Below, piece after piece: positions 8,154 through 17,007 of a stretch of DNA of 64,000 nt. The notes beneath the pieces are model-generated. The model saw only the letters and a list, made by a program, of their open reading frames with translations. It had not been told where the DNA came from and did not search any database. Positions within the stretch are counted from its first letter, which is position 1; each line of letters begins with the position of its first letter. A program made the position numbers and the translations under genes. This DNA comes from Lachnospiraceae bacterium (GTDB taxonomy: Bacteria > Bacillota > Clostridia > Lachnospirales > Lachnospiraceae). The DNA lies in assembly GCA_017449765.1 (NCBI GenBank), contig JAFTFE010000039.1:1-64000 (forward strand), in the 5' to 3' direction.

Positions 8154-8188
8154 GAATTATGTAAATTAAAAATATAAGGTGCAGGCTT

Positions 8189-10075
8189 ATGAATATAAAA
8201 ATGCAGTGTTGCGGCATTATTCTTTTGGGAGTAGTTTTTTATTTCTATCGTAACCAGAATAAGTTGAATTTAAAAACTGAAAAAGCGTTTTTACATATCT
8301 TTTCTGCTATTATGGCAGGACTTATTTTTGATGTCGCTTCAATGGTTGTTCTTAGATACAACGCTTATCTTCCTGTACATTTTGTAAATATAATATGCAA
8401 ACTCTATGTTGCAACGCTTATTGCCGTAGCATATAGCGGCTTAATTTATGTATGCTCTGACATTTTTACGAATAGAGAGTTGTATAAAAAAAGAGTTATT
8501 ATCTATTCTGTTCTGGAAATAATCGGTATTATTCTCGTTTTAAGTCTTCCGATATATAAGAATTTAGAAGACATGAGTAATGAGTTTACATATGGACCAA
8601 GTGTGATTGTTACCTATGTGTTCTGTATGACTTTTTTTGGTATAATTGTATATTTGCTTTTTAGACATAAGGCAGAGATGAATCGTGAAAGAAGAACGGC
8701 AGTAATGTTTTGGATTGTACTGTGGCTTTTATGTGCAGTAATACAATTTTTCTTTAATAAATTACTGCTTGTTGGATATGCAGGTGCAATAAGTGTGCTC
8801 GTGATATATTTGCGGCTTGAAAATCCGGAGAATAATGTTGACAGAAGGACGGGATTTTTTACCATTGGAGCACTTATACAATATTTGATGCAGATTTTTG
8901 AAAATGATGATGATGTGGCCATTATTGATATTCTTATGCCTGCTCCGTTTGTGCCAAATGACAGAAGAAAGGATATGCTGATAAATCAGGAAATAATAGA
9001 TTTCCTTGCATCAATATCTCATATAATGGTTTTCAGAGGCGATGCGGGCAGATTCATATTAACGATGAATCAGAAAGATTATGAGAGAGTTGAAAAACTT
9101 ATTGATGAGAGATTTGAGGAAAGCTGGGGACCGGCTAAGGATTTTATTATAACGCCTAATATTGTTGTTATGCCAAGTATAAGAGTGTGTGAACAGGCTA
9201 ATGATATCCTGCCGTGTATCCATTATACGAGGCAGAACAGTATTGAATTGGCAGAGACAGGTAAGGTTGAGCTTAATAAGAATTTGTCAGGTCAAATGTA
9301 TAAGGAACAGCTTACCGAGCAGATGATTTCAGATGCCATAGCTGAGGATAGGGTGGTTGTATATTATCAACCTATATATTCTACCGAAGAAAAGAAATTT
9401 GTATCGGCAGAGGCTCTTGTAAGAATTTTTGATGCAGAAGGTAATATGATTCCTCCGGGAGAATTTATTGGAATAGCAGAGCAAAATGGCATGATACTTA
9501 AGATTGGTGAAATGGTATTCAAGAAGGTATGTCAGTTCATAGCAGAGAAGCTTCCTGAGAAATACGGACTTGAATACATTGAGGTTAACCTGTCTACTGT
9601 TCAAGGTTCGTACGAATTCCTTGCAGAAAGTTTTATTGAGATTATGGACTGGTATAATGTAGATCCGTCAATGATTAATCTTGAGATTACCGAATCGGGT
9701 TCAGTATCTGCAAAAAAAGTGCTTCTTGATAATATGAACAAACTAATTGATTATGGAGTAAGTTTTTCATTAGATGACTTTGGTACGGGACAGTCAAATC
9801 TTAATTATGTTGTGGACATGCCTGTGGAACTTGTAAAGTTTGATCGGGATATGATAGTCTCTTATTTCGAGAATGGTAAAGCGAAATATGTAATGGAAGC
9901 TGCCATGCATATGATACATGGACTTAAACTTAAGATAGTATCAGAAGGCATTGAAACAAAGGAAATGCTTGATACTATGGAAAAGCTTGGAATAAATTAT
10001 ATACAGGGATATTATTTCTCAAAGCCGATTCCGGAAGATGAATTCCTGAAATATATCAGGGAGAAAAATAAGTAA
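8189..10075 (+). CDS. Membrane-bound EAL-domain c-di-GMP phosphodiesterase with degenerate GGDEF
   Basis: Predicted to hydrolyse cyclic di-GMP to pGpG at the inner face of the membrane. The 628 residues begin with about seven hydrophobic helices (1-210), then a GGDEF-like domain (about 215-370) without the signature (GDAGRF stands where GG[DE]EF would be), and a full EAL domain (about 385-625). Active-site motifs are intact: SAEALVRI near 405, NLEITES, SLDDFGTG, VKFDRD, SEGIET and QGYYFSKP. The degenerate GGDEF probably acts as a regulatory or GTP-sensing module, as in other such fusions. The start has an AAGGTG site. The next gene follows after 33 bp without a terminator, so the two may share a transcript. 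Confidence 0.9.
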   Translation: MNIKMQCCGIILLGVVFYFYRNQNKLNLKTEKAFLHIFSAIMAGLIFDVASMVVLRYNAYLPVHFVNIICKLYVATLIAVAYSGLIYVCSDIFTNRELYKKRVIIYSVLEIIGIILVLSLPIYKNLEDMSNEFTYGPSVIVTYVFCMTFFGIIVYLLFRHKAEMNRERRTAVMFWIVLWLLCAVIQFFFNKLLLVGYAGAISVLVIYLRLENPENNVDRRTGFFTIGALIQYLMQIFENDDDVAIIDILMPAPFVPNDRRKDMLINQEIIDFLASISHIMVFRGDAGRFILTMNQKDYERVEKLIDERFEESWGPAKDFIITPNIVVMPSIRVCEQANDILPCIHYTRQNSIELAETGKVELNKNLSGQMYKEQLTEQMISDAIAEDRVVVYYQPIYSTEEKKFVSAEALVRIFDAEGNMIPPGEFIGIAEQNGMILKIGEMVFKKVCQFIAEKLPEKYGLEYIEVNLSTVQGSYEFLAESFIEIMDWYNVDPSMINLEITESGSVSAKKVLLDNMNKLIDYGVSFSLDDFGTGQSNLNYVVDMPVELVKFDRDMIVSYFENGKAKYVMEAAMHMIHGLKLKIVSEGIETKEMLDTMEKLGINYIQGYYFSKPIPEDEFLKYIREKNK

Positions 10076-10108
10076 TATTACGGTAATCCTAAGGGGAAAG
10101 GAGTTATT

Positions 10109-12151
10109 ATGTCATACGTTGAATATGAGAAGGCACAGAAGGCAGGTTTGAAGGCTTTTAAAAGTGCTATTTCAAAAGGAGAAAGTGCATACCTTCCGGT
10201 GCTTGATGAAATACTTGAGAATGTTGATATACAAAGTGAGATAAGTCTTGGAATTGTACAGGTTCCGCTTGATAGCGTGGTTGGCACGAGTAATGCCGGC
10301 AGAACTTATGCATTTGCCAATAATTTTATGCCTATACTTGATTATAAGACTGAGTTTGGCTCCAAATGGTCTGCACTATGTGACAGTCAGATAGAGGAAG
10401 GTATAAGAGAACCTATAAAAGTTTACGAATATCTTAATAAATTTTATGTAATTGAGGGAAATAAACGTGTTTCGGTTATGAAGTATTTTGATGCCGTCTC
10501 CATTCCGGCTCAGGTAACAAGAAAGATACCTAAGCTTACAGATGACCCTGAGATAAAAATATATTATGAGTTCTTGGATTTTTATAAGCTGACGGATGTT
10601 AATTATATTTGGTTTTCTCAGGAAGGTTTTTTTAAAAGACTTCTTGAACTTACATCAGAAGATCCTGAGGTAGAATGGACAGATGAGCAGAAAAAAGACT
10701 TTGGTTCGGCAAACCATAATTTCAGTGTTGCATTGAAGAGCAGAGGTGGAGATAAATTACCTATAACTATAGGCGATGCTTTCCTCCTTTTTATTGATAT
10801 TTATGGTTATGAAAATGTGAAAACATGGACATCTACTGTTATGAAAGAGAAGATTGATAAGATGTGGGAGGAGTATCTTATTGAATCTACAGGAAGAGAA
10901 ATTAATCTTAAGTTAGATCCTCCGGATTTAAGTAAGAAGAGCATAGCGAGTTATTTCAAGAGCTTTACACCGAAGCAGATTAAGGTTGCATTTGTATATG
11001 ATAAGGATCCTGACAAATCGGATTGGTTATATTCTCATGAACTGGGAAGATTATATCTTGAGGAACACTGCTCCGACAGAATAAAAACACTTAAGGTGCA
11101 TGATCTTAATTCGGAAGAAGATATAATTACAGCTATGGAGGACCTTATAATGATGGGGGTTAAGATTATTTTTACCACATCATCAAGACAGGTAAGTGCG
11201 AGTCTTAAGGTTGCTGTTAATAATCCGGATGTTGTCATACTTAATTGCTCATTAAACACTTCGCATAAACTTATTAGTACTTATTATGCAAGACTTTATG
11301 AGGTTAAGTTCTTAGCCGGAATTCTTGCCGGAGCGCTTACCACAAATGATAAGATAGGCTATCTGGCGGATTATCCGATACTTGGTATGACCGCCAATAT
11401 TAATGCATTTGCACTTGGTGCGGCTATGGTTAATCCAAATGCAAAGGTTTATCTTGAATGGACTACACTTAAAGGTGTATCCAGAGAGGCTGCAATAGAG
11501 GATTTAAGAAGGCGTAATATTAATTATATATCGGATCAGGTTATGATAACTCCGAGTTCTTCAGGAAGAAGATTTGGCCTTTATAGTATTGAAGAGGATA
11601 AAACCTTCAATATAGCAATGCCGGTATATCAGTGGGGAGTGTTCTATGAAAAGCTTATAGACACTGTTGTTAAAGGCAAATTAAAGGAGGATGAAAAAGA
11701 AGACACCAAGGCAGTAAATTATTGGTGGGGATTATCTGCAGGTGTTGTCGACCTTATTTATTCGGATAAAATTCCAAAAGGAACTCTCAGACTTGTTAAG
11801 CTTATAAAGACTCTTATGACAGAAAATAAATTTTTCCCATTTGACGATGTGGTCCGGGATCAAACCGGAGAAATAAGAAATGAGAAGAAGGAACACATGC
11901 TCCCTGAGGAGATAATGAAAATGAATTGGCTGGTAGAGAATATTGTTGGTGAAATCCCTGTTATAGATGAGTTAAAGGAAGATGCCAAGCCAATAGTTGA
12001 ATTAAAGGGTGTAGGTCAGACAGAGGATAAGGCAGCAGAGTCTATAGCAAGTGAGGAACAGACTGAAAAGACGGATGAAGCTTCCTCTGAAGAGCATGAC
12101 GAGGCTATAGTTGGTAAGACTGATGATAAGACAGTTAATAACGAGGAGTAG
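10109..12151 (+). CDS. ParB-like domain fused to a BMP/PnrA-type ligand-binding domain
   Basis: A 680-residue cytoplasmic protein. Residues about 48-140 resemble a ParB-like domain: VPLDSVVG, then IREPIKVYEYLNKFYVIEGN leading into KRVSVMKYF, the pattern that in ParB-type folds reads like xDGHHRxxA. From about 290 (IKVAFVYDKDP) to about 600 is a periplasmic-binding-protein fold of the basic membrane protein (BMP/PnrA) family, normally a lipoprotein that binds nucleosides for an ABC transporter. Here there is no signal peptide or lipobox, and no transporter genes adjoin. The last 80 residues are acidic and low-complexity. AAAGGAG precedes the ATG. I infer an intracellular nucleoside-type sensor; the ligand and output are unknown. 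Confidence 0.75.
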   Translation: MSYVEYEKAQKAGLKAFKSAISKGESAYLPVLDEILENVDIQSEISLGIVQVPLDSVVGTSNAGRTYAFANNFMPILDYKTEFGSKWSALCDSQIEEGIREPIKVYEYLNKFYVIEGNKRVSVMKYFDAVSIPAQVTRKIPKLTDDPEIKIYYEFLDFYKLTDVNYIWFSQEGFFKRLLELTSEDPEVEWTDEQKKDFGSANHNFSVALKSRGGDKLPITIGDAFLLFIDIYGYENVKTWTSTVMKEKIDKMWEEYLIESTGREINLKLDPPDLSKKSIASYFKSFTPKQIKVAFVYDKDPDKSDWLYSHELGRLYLEEHCSDRIKTLKVHDLNSEEDIITAMEDLIMMGVKIIFTTSSRQVSASLKVAVNNPDVVILNCSLNTSHKLISTYYARLYEVKFLAGILAGALTTNDKIGYLADYPILGMTANINAFALGAAMVNPNAKVYLEWTTLKGVSREAAIEDLRRRNINYISDQVMITPSSSGRRFGLYSIEEDKTFNIAMPVYQWGVFYEKLIDTVVKGKLKEDEKEDTKAVNYWWGLSAGVVDLIYSDKIPKGTLRLVKLIKTLMTENKFFPFDDVVRDQTGEIRNEKKEHMLPEEIMKMNWLVENIVGEIPVIDELKEDAKPIVELKGVGQTEDKAAESIASEEQTEKTDEASSEEHDEAIVGKTDDKTVNNEE

Positions 12152-12153
12152 GT

Positions 12154-12744
12154 ATGAGGATTTTATTACTGGCAGATGAAGAATCTAAGTATTATTGGGA
12201 TTTTTTTGATAAAAGTAAATTAGATGGTATAGATTTGATAATATCTTGTGGAGATTTGGCTCCGCAATATCTGTCATTTCTTGCAACCTATGCAAAGGTA
12301 CCTATACTCTATGTGCACGGAAATCATGATCATTGTTACGAAGAAACACCGCCGGATGGATGCATATGTATCGATGATGATATATACGTTTATAATGGTA
12401 TAAGGATAATGGGACTGGGTGGAAGTATGTGCTATAATTTCAGTCCTTTTCAGTATACTGAGAAAGACATGCAGAAAAGGTACAGAAGACTTAAAAGAAA
12501 AATTAAAAAAGTAGGCGGTGTGGATATTTTTATTGCACATTCACCGGCATATCACCTTAATGACAGTGAGGATTTACCTCATACAGGCTTTAAGGTTTTC
12601 CTTGATATATTAGAAGAACAAAAGCCTAAGATATATGCACATGGTCATGTTCATATTAATTATGGCAGAGACTTTAAGAGAGAGTCTTCATATAATGGTA
12701 CAAAAGTTATAAATGCTTTTGAAAAGTATATTATAGAAATATAA
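12154..12744 (+). CDS. Calcineurin-like metallophosphoesterase
   Basis: A 196-residue metallophosphoesterase. Metal-site motifs are visible: Asp8 in LLLADEE, CGDLAP (32-37), HGNHDH (55-60), IAHSP and AHGHVHINYG. The first motif is usually DxH; here the residues after Asp8 are Glu-Glu, so one first-metal ligand is changed. The ATG is 2 nt past the stop of the ParB/BMP gene and its GAGGAG ribosome site lies inside that gene, which implies translational coupling. The substrate is unknown; family members cut phosphodiesters, cyclic nucleotides or phosphoproteins. Confidence 0.85.
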   Translation: MRILLLADEESKYYWDFFDKSKLDGIDLIISCGDLAPQYLSFLATYAKVPILYVHGNHDHCYEETPPDGCICIDDDIYVYNGIRIMGLGGSMCYNFSPFQYTEKDMQKRYRRLKRKIKKVGGVDIFIAHSPAYHLNDSEDLPHTGFKVFLDILEEQKPKIYAHGHVHINYGRDFKRESSYNGTKVINAFEKYIIEI

Positions 12745-12766
12745 GCTTATGAAAAATACGATAATA

Positions 12767-12796
12767 TTGAAAAGTCTGAAATAAATATGGTATATA
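12767..12796 (+). promoter_or_regulatory. Candidate promoter of citrate synthase
   Basis: TTGAAA at 12767-12772 and TATATA at 12791-12796, spacer 18 nt, about 60 bp before the gene. AT-rich surroundings make this a moderate call. Confidence 0.4.
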
Positions 12797-12854
12797 TAAA
12801 TATATGAGCTGGAGCTAAAATAAAAATCTGGTTTTTATAAAAGGAGATGAAAGC

Positions 12855-14219
12855 ATGGCAGATATGACTAATTATGATTTGGCGTATTTTAATAAACTAC
12901 TTGATGAATATGTGGAAATATGTAATGAATCCGGAAAAATAGACGTGGATTTATATAAGAAATACAACGTTAAAAGGGGTTTAAGAGATGCTGATGGACG
13001 TGGCGTCCTGACGGGACTTACAGAGATTTCGGATGTAGTTGGTTTTAAAGGAGAAGAGAGAATACCTGTACCGGGTGAACTATATTATCAGGGATATGAG
13101 GTTAAAAAAATTGTCTCAGGGTTAAATGAAAGCTTATATGGCTTTGAGGAGACTACATATCTTCTTTTGTTTGGACGTCTGCCTGATAAAGATGAACTTG
13201 ACTGTTTTATAAATGTTCTGGCTGATTTAAGAGCACTTCCGGATGCATTTAACAGAGATGTAATTATGAAATCACCGAGTAAGGATATGATGAATGTACT
13301 TCAGAAGTGTGTTCAATCACTTTATGCATATGACGAGTTGGCAAATGATATAAGCATAAAAAATGTTCTTATCCAGTCTCTTAAACTTATTGCACAATTT
13401 CCTGTTATTGCTGCCTATGGATATCAGGCATACAGACATTATCATAAAGATAAAAGTCTTATGATTCACAGACCTAAACGCGATCGTTCAACTGCTGAAA
13501 ATATATTAAGACTCATAAGAACAGATGGAAAGTACACGCAATTAGAAGCAAAAGTTTTGGATGTGTGTCTTATCTTACATGCTGAGCATGGTGGTGGTAA
13601 CAACTCAACGTTTACTACACATGTACTCACCTCGTCAGGAACGGATACATACTCAACCATATCTGCCGCACTTGGTTCACTCAAAGGACCAAGACATGGC
13701 GGAGCCAATCTCAAGGTACAGCAGATGTTTAATGATATAAAGGAAAATGTCAGGGATTGGGAGAATGAAGATGAATTATCTTCATATCTTCAGGACATAT
13801 TAGATAAAAATGCATTTGATAAGTCGGGGCTTATATATGGTATGGGACATGCGGTGTACAGCGAGTCTGATCCAAGAGCGGTAATATTAAAAGACTATGC
13901 AAGGCAGCTATCAGAGGAAAAGGGTACTGAGAAGGAATATGCTCTCTATGAGAGAGTGGAAAGATTAGCTAAAGGACTCATAACTTCGAACAGGAATACA
14001 CAGAAGTCAGTATGTGCAAATGTAGACTTCTATAGTGGCTTCGTATACTCAATGTTAAGAATTCCTATTGAGCTTTTTACACCAATGTTTGCCATAGCGA
14101 GAATCTCAGGTTGGTCGGCTCATCGTCTTGAAGAGCTTGTCAACAAGGGCAAGATAATCCGCCCTGCATACAAATATGTAGGACAACATAGAGAATATAT
14201 ATCTATCGACAAAAGGTAA
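12855..14219 (+). CDS. gltA: Citrate/2-methylcitrate synthase
   Basis: Condenses acetyl-CoA and oxaloacetate to citrate. The 454 residues include the catalytic set: LHAEHGGGNNSTFT (first His), GPRHGGAN (second His) and GMGHAVYSESDPRA with the catalytic Asp. The usual GHRVY is GHAVY, a form I associate with clostridial enzymes. It is longer than standard type II citrate synthase because of an N-terminal extension of about 40 residues (NYDLAYFNKLLDEY...). AAAGGAGATG precedes the start. No aconitase or isocitrate dehydrogenase gene adjoins it, so its place in glutamate synthesis is inferred. Re-type citrate synthase is a different family and is excluded. Confidence 0.92.
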   Translation: MADMTNYDLAYFNKLLDEYVEICNESGKIDVDLYKKYNVKRGLRDADGRGVLTGLTEISDVVGFKGEERIPVPGELYYQGYEVKKIVSGLNESLYGFEETTYLLLFGRLPDKDELDCFINVLADLRALPDAFNRDVIMKSPSKDMMNVLQKCVQSLYAYDELANDISIKNVLIQSLKLIAQFPVIAAYGYQAYRHYHKDKSLMIHRPKRDRSTAENILRLIRTDGKYTQLEAKVLDVCLILHAEHGGGNNSTFTTHVLTSSGTDTYSTISAALGSLKGPRHGGANLKVQQMFNDIKENVRDWENEDELSSYLQDILDKNAFDKSGLIYGMGHAVYSESDPRAVILKDYARQLSEEKGTEKEYALYERVERLAKGLITSNRNTQKSVCANVDFYSGFVYSMLRIPIELFTPMFAIARISGWSAHRLEELVNKGKIIRPAYKYVGQHREYISIDKR

Positions 14220-14276
14220 AAGGAATATAACATAAACATAATTTTTGATTGTTGAATTACACCATAGATTATAGCA

Positions 14277-14463
14277 GGCTGAGATAGAAGATGAATGCAT
14301 AAGCAGGTAATATGAGCCGCCGGTATTTACTGATTTAAGACTGGAGCAACATATAACGAGCGAAGTGAGTTAATATGATGCTCAAGGATTAAAGAAGTTA
14401 GTACCGCTGCGTGCGAATCTTAGCGAGAGCGTGCCTGCGATGTATTTATCTTCTATCTCAGCC
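14277..14463. repeat. Imperfect palindromic element, 187 bp
   Basis: The ends form a 16-bp perfect inverted repeat, GGCTGAGATAGAAGAT (14277-14292) and ATCTTCTATCTCAGCC (14448-14463), and similarity continues inward with mismatches for about ten more bases on each side. The interior contains GAGCGAAGTGAG and a 21-nt segment at 14421-14441 found again at 48487-48507. It could be a miniature mobile element or a large RNA hairpin; no target-site duplication was recognised. Confidence 0.6.
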
Positions 14464-14485
14464 GTAGAAAAATTGGGAGAAAAAT

Positions 14486-15349
14486 ATGTGGCTTGCAGAT
14501 GATTGGAAAGATTATGAAATAATAGATTGTTCCGAGGGTGAAAAGCTTGAGCGTTGGGGTGAGTATATATTGCTTCGTCCGGATCCTCAGGTGCTTTGGA
14601 ATACACCTAAAGATAATTATTATTGGAAAAAATTAAATGGACATTATCACAGAAGTAAAAGTGGTGGCGGTGAGTGGGAATTTATGAATCTGCCTAAGCA
14701 GTGGAGCATAAATTATAAGGAGCTTACTTTTAATCTGAAACCTTTTTCATTCAAACATACAGGTCTTTTTCCTGAACAGGCGGTTAATTGGGACTGGTTC
14801 AGTGAAATAATAAAAAAGTCAGACAAAAAAGAAATTAAAGTTTTAAATCTATTTGCATATACCGGAGGTGCAACAATATCAGCGGCAAAAGCAGGTGCAA
14901 AAGTAACTCATGTAGATGCATCCAAGGGTATGGTAACATGGGCAAAGGAAAATGCGGTCTCATCAGGTCTTGCTGAAGCACAGATAAGATGGTTGGTGGA
15001 TGACTGTGTTAAATTCGTGGAGCGTGAAATAAGGCGTGGCAATAAATATGACGGAATAATTATGGATCCTCCATCGTATGGAAGAGGACCAAAAGGGGAA
15101 ATATGGAAATTAGAAGATAAGATTTATTCTTTTATAGAACTTACCACGAAGCTGCTTGCAGATGATGCAATTTTTTTCCTTATTAATTCATATACAACCG
15201 GTCTTGCACCGTCCGTGCTTACATATATGGTTTCAAATACAATTATGAAATGTCATGGCGGAAGTGCTATATCTGATGAGATAGGGCTTCCGGTCAGAGA
15301 AAGCGGACTTGTTCTTCCATGTGGATCTTCCTGCAGGTGGACTTCGTAA
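14486..15349 (+). CDS. Class I SAM-dependent methyltransferase, rRNA cytosine type
   Basis: A 287-residue methyltransferase resembling the C-terminal domain of RlmI/RlmK-type 23S rRNA methyltransferases. The SAM-binding motif is NLFAYTGGATISAAKAGAKV (about 126-145), followed by HVDASKGMVTWAKENA, and the catalytic-loop motif is MDPPSYGRGPKGE. The N-terminal 90 residues replace the PUA domain of RlmI. GGGAG lies just upstream of ATG 14486. The substrate is inferred as rRNA or tRNA; the exact base is unknown. Confidence 0.82.
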   Translation: MWLADDWKDYEIIDCSEGEKLERWGEYILLRPDPQVLWNTPKDNYYWKKLNGHYHRSKSGGGEWEFMNLPKQWSINYKELTFNLKPFSFKHTGLFPEQAVNWDWFSEIIKKSDKKEIKVLNLFAYTGGATISAAKAGAKVTHVDASKGMVTWAKENAVSSGLAEAQIRWLVDDCVKFVEREIRRGNKYDGIIMDPPSYGRGPKGEIWKLEDKIYSFIELTTKLLADDAIFFLINSYTTGLAPSVLTYMVSNTIMKCHGGSAISDEIGLPVRESGLVLPCGSSCRWTS

Positions 15350-15408
15350 TTAATTTATATATTAATAATATTTGATATTATACATACAAAATATGGAGTA
15401 CCGCATTT

Positions 15409-16980
15409 ATGAATAATAAGAGCATACAGAACAGAAAAGTTTATAGGGATAAGAATAGATGGATTTTTCTAACAAAACTTTTTGTGTATGTTTCATTAAT
15501 AATAATTCAAATATTATTTCTTCTGCTTATCTATGGTGTTATGCAGGAATATGTTTTGTACTGGCAGACATCAGCACTTTTGTTATCAGCCTTTGTTGTA
15601 CTTTATATAGTGAATAAGGATGTAAATCCTGCTTATAAGTTGGCTTGGGTAGTGTTTGTTTTATCAGTACCTCTTATTGGCGGAACAATGTATGTGCTTC
15701 TTGCCGGTAACAGAACAAGGATAAAATTCATAAAAAAAGCTCTTAAGAATCATCTGGATACCTTTCAATATATGCCGGACGACAGTGAATACTACAAAGA
15801 GATAAAGGAATTAAGCAAGTCTTCGGCAGCGCAAGCCTATTATATATCCAAGACTGCAGGATATCCGGTATATAAGAATACCGAAGTCAGATATTTCCCG
15901 CTTGGTGAAATTAATTTTGATGTATTAATTGAAGAATTAAAAAATGCGAAGCATTATATATTTATGGAATACTTCATCATTAAAGAGGGAGAAATGTGGG
16001 ATGAAGTATTGAGTGTATTAAAAGACAAAGCTAAGGAGGGCATAAATGTAAGGATAATATATGATGATTTTGGTTCGGGAATGGGAATGCCTTCAAGATT
16101 CATAAAGGATATGAACAGCTACGGCATAAGAGTCGCTGCATTTAATCAGGTTGCGCCTGTTGTGAATCTAAGACAGAATAATCGTGACCACAGAAAGATA
16201 ACAGTTATAGACGGATATATTGGATTTACAGGCGGTATCAATCTTGCGGATGAATATGTAAATAAGGTTAATCGTTTCGGACATTGGAAAGATACCGGAA
16301 TAATGCTTAAAGGAGATGCAGTATGGAACCTTACACTAATGTTTCTTCAGACATGGCGTATGCTTACTGATGAGGAAGAAGATTATGCGGAATATACTGT
16401 AGATAAGTATTGTGACAGACTTTATGAGACAGATGGATATATACAACCTTATGGTGATACACCTGTGGATGATGAGATAGTAGGAGAGAATATTTATCTT
16501 AATATGATAAATAAGGCGAAGAATTATATCTATATAATGACACCATATCTTATCATAGATAATGAGATGGCTACAGCACTTACACTTGCTGCTAAAAATG
16601 GAATAGATGTAAGGATAATAACACCGGGTATACCTGACAAGAAAATGGTCTATATGGTTACTCAGGCAAATTATGGAGCTCTTGTTAAGGGTGGAGTTAA
16701 AATATATCAATATACTCCGGGATTCGTACATGCCAAGACTGTTGTTGTAGATGATAAGATTGCAACGGTCGGTACGGTGAACTTTGATTTCAGAAGTTTA
16801 TATCTGCATTTTGAATGTGGTGTGTGGATGTATGATTCAAGTGTTATTGCTGATATAAAAAAGGATTATAATGATACGCTTTCAAAATGTGATGAGATAA
16901 CACTTGAATATATAAATAACACAAAGGCATATAAGAAATTCGGACAGAGTGTTTTAAGACTTATATCACCATTACTATAA
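15409..16980 (+). CDS. cls: Cardiolipin synthase
   Basis: Membrane phospholipid enzyme of the phospholipase D superfamily, making cardiolipin from two phosphatidylglycerols. The 523 residues start with two or three hydrophobic segments (about 18-100), then two PLD domains each with an HxKxxxxD motif: DHRKITVID near 261-269 and HAKTVVVDD near 441-449. Length and topology fit bacterial ClsA. GGAG is present upstream of the ATG. The TetR-type gene begins within 30 bp after its stop, so the two are probably co-transcribed. Confidence 0.93.
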   Translation: MNNKSIQNRKVYRDKNRWIFLTKLFVYVSLIIIQILFLLLIYGVMQEYVLYWQTSALLLSAFVVLYIVNKDVNPAYKLAWVVFVLSVPLIGGTMYVLLAGNRTRIKFIKKALKNHLDTFQYMPDDSEYYKEIKELSKSSAAQAYYISKTAGYPVYKNTEVRYFPLGEINFDVLIEELKNAKHYIFMEYFIIKEGEMWDEVLSVLKDKAKEGINVRIIYDDFGSGMGMPSRFIKDMNSYGIRVAAFNQVAPVVNLRQNNRDHRKITVIDGYIGFTGGINLADEYVNKVNRFGHWKDTGIMLKGDAVWNLTLMFLQTWRMLTDEEEDYAEYTVDKYCDRLYETDGYIQPYGDTPVDDEIVGENIYLNMINKAKNYIYIMTPYLIIDNEMATALTLAAKNGIDVRIITPGIPDKKMVYMVTQANYGALVKGGVKIYQYTPGFVHAKTVVVDDKIATVGTVNFDFRSLYLHFECGVWMYDSSVIADIKKDYNDTLSKCDEITLEYINNTKAYKKFGQSVLRLISPLL

Positions 16981-17007
16981 ATGAAGCAGATGAGTGGAGG
17001 CAGGATA

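Larger units (their letters stand above)
7723..8188. other. Structured non-coding region between the XRE and EAL genes
   Basis: About 466 bp without a convincing gene; the one 60-codon frame (7741-7923) has no ribosome site and overlaps the terminator. Besides that hairpin it holds a nested inverted repeat: TTCAAAATC (7781-7789) with GATTTTGAA (7839-7847), enclosing AGATGTCGG (7791-7799) with CCGACATCT (7822-7830). It also has CAGCTATAAG/CTTATAGCTG (7875-7884, 7917-7926) and GCTTGGAATT/AATTCCAAGC (7862-7871, 7983-7992). The arrangement suggests a folded RNA or a decayed palindromic element. I recognise no known riboswitch in it. Confidence 0.5.

Noticed and set aside
7723..8188. c-di-GMP riboswitch ahead of the EAL gene
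   Set aside because: The conserved c-di-GMP-I or -II core motifs are not present, although the region is structured.
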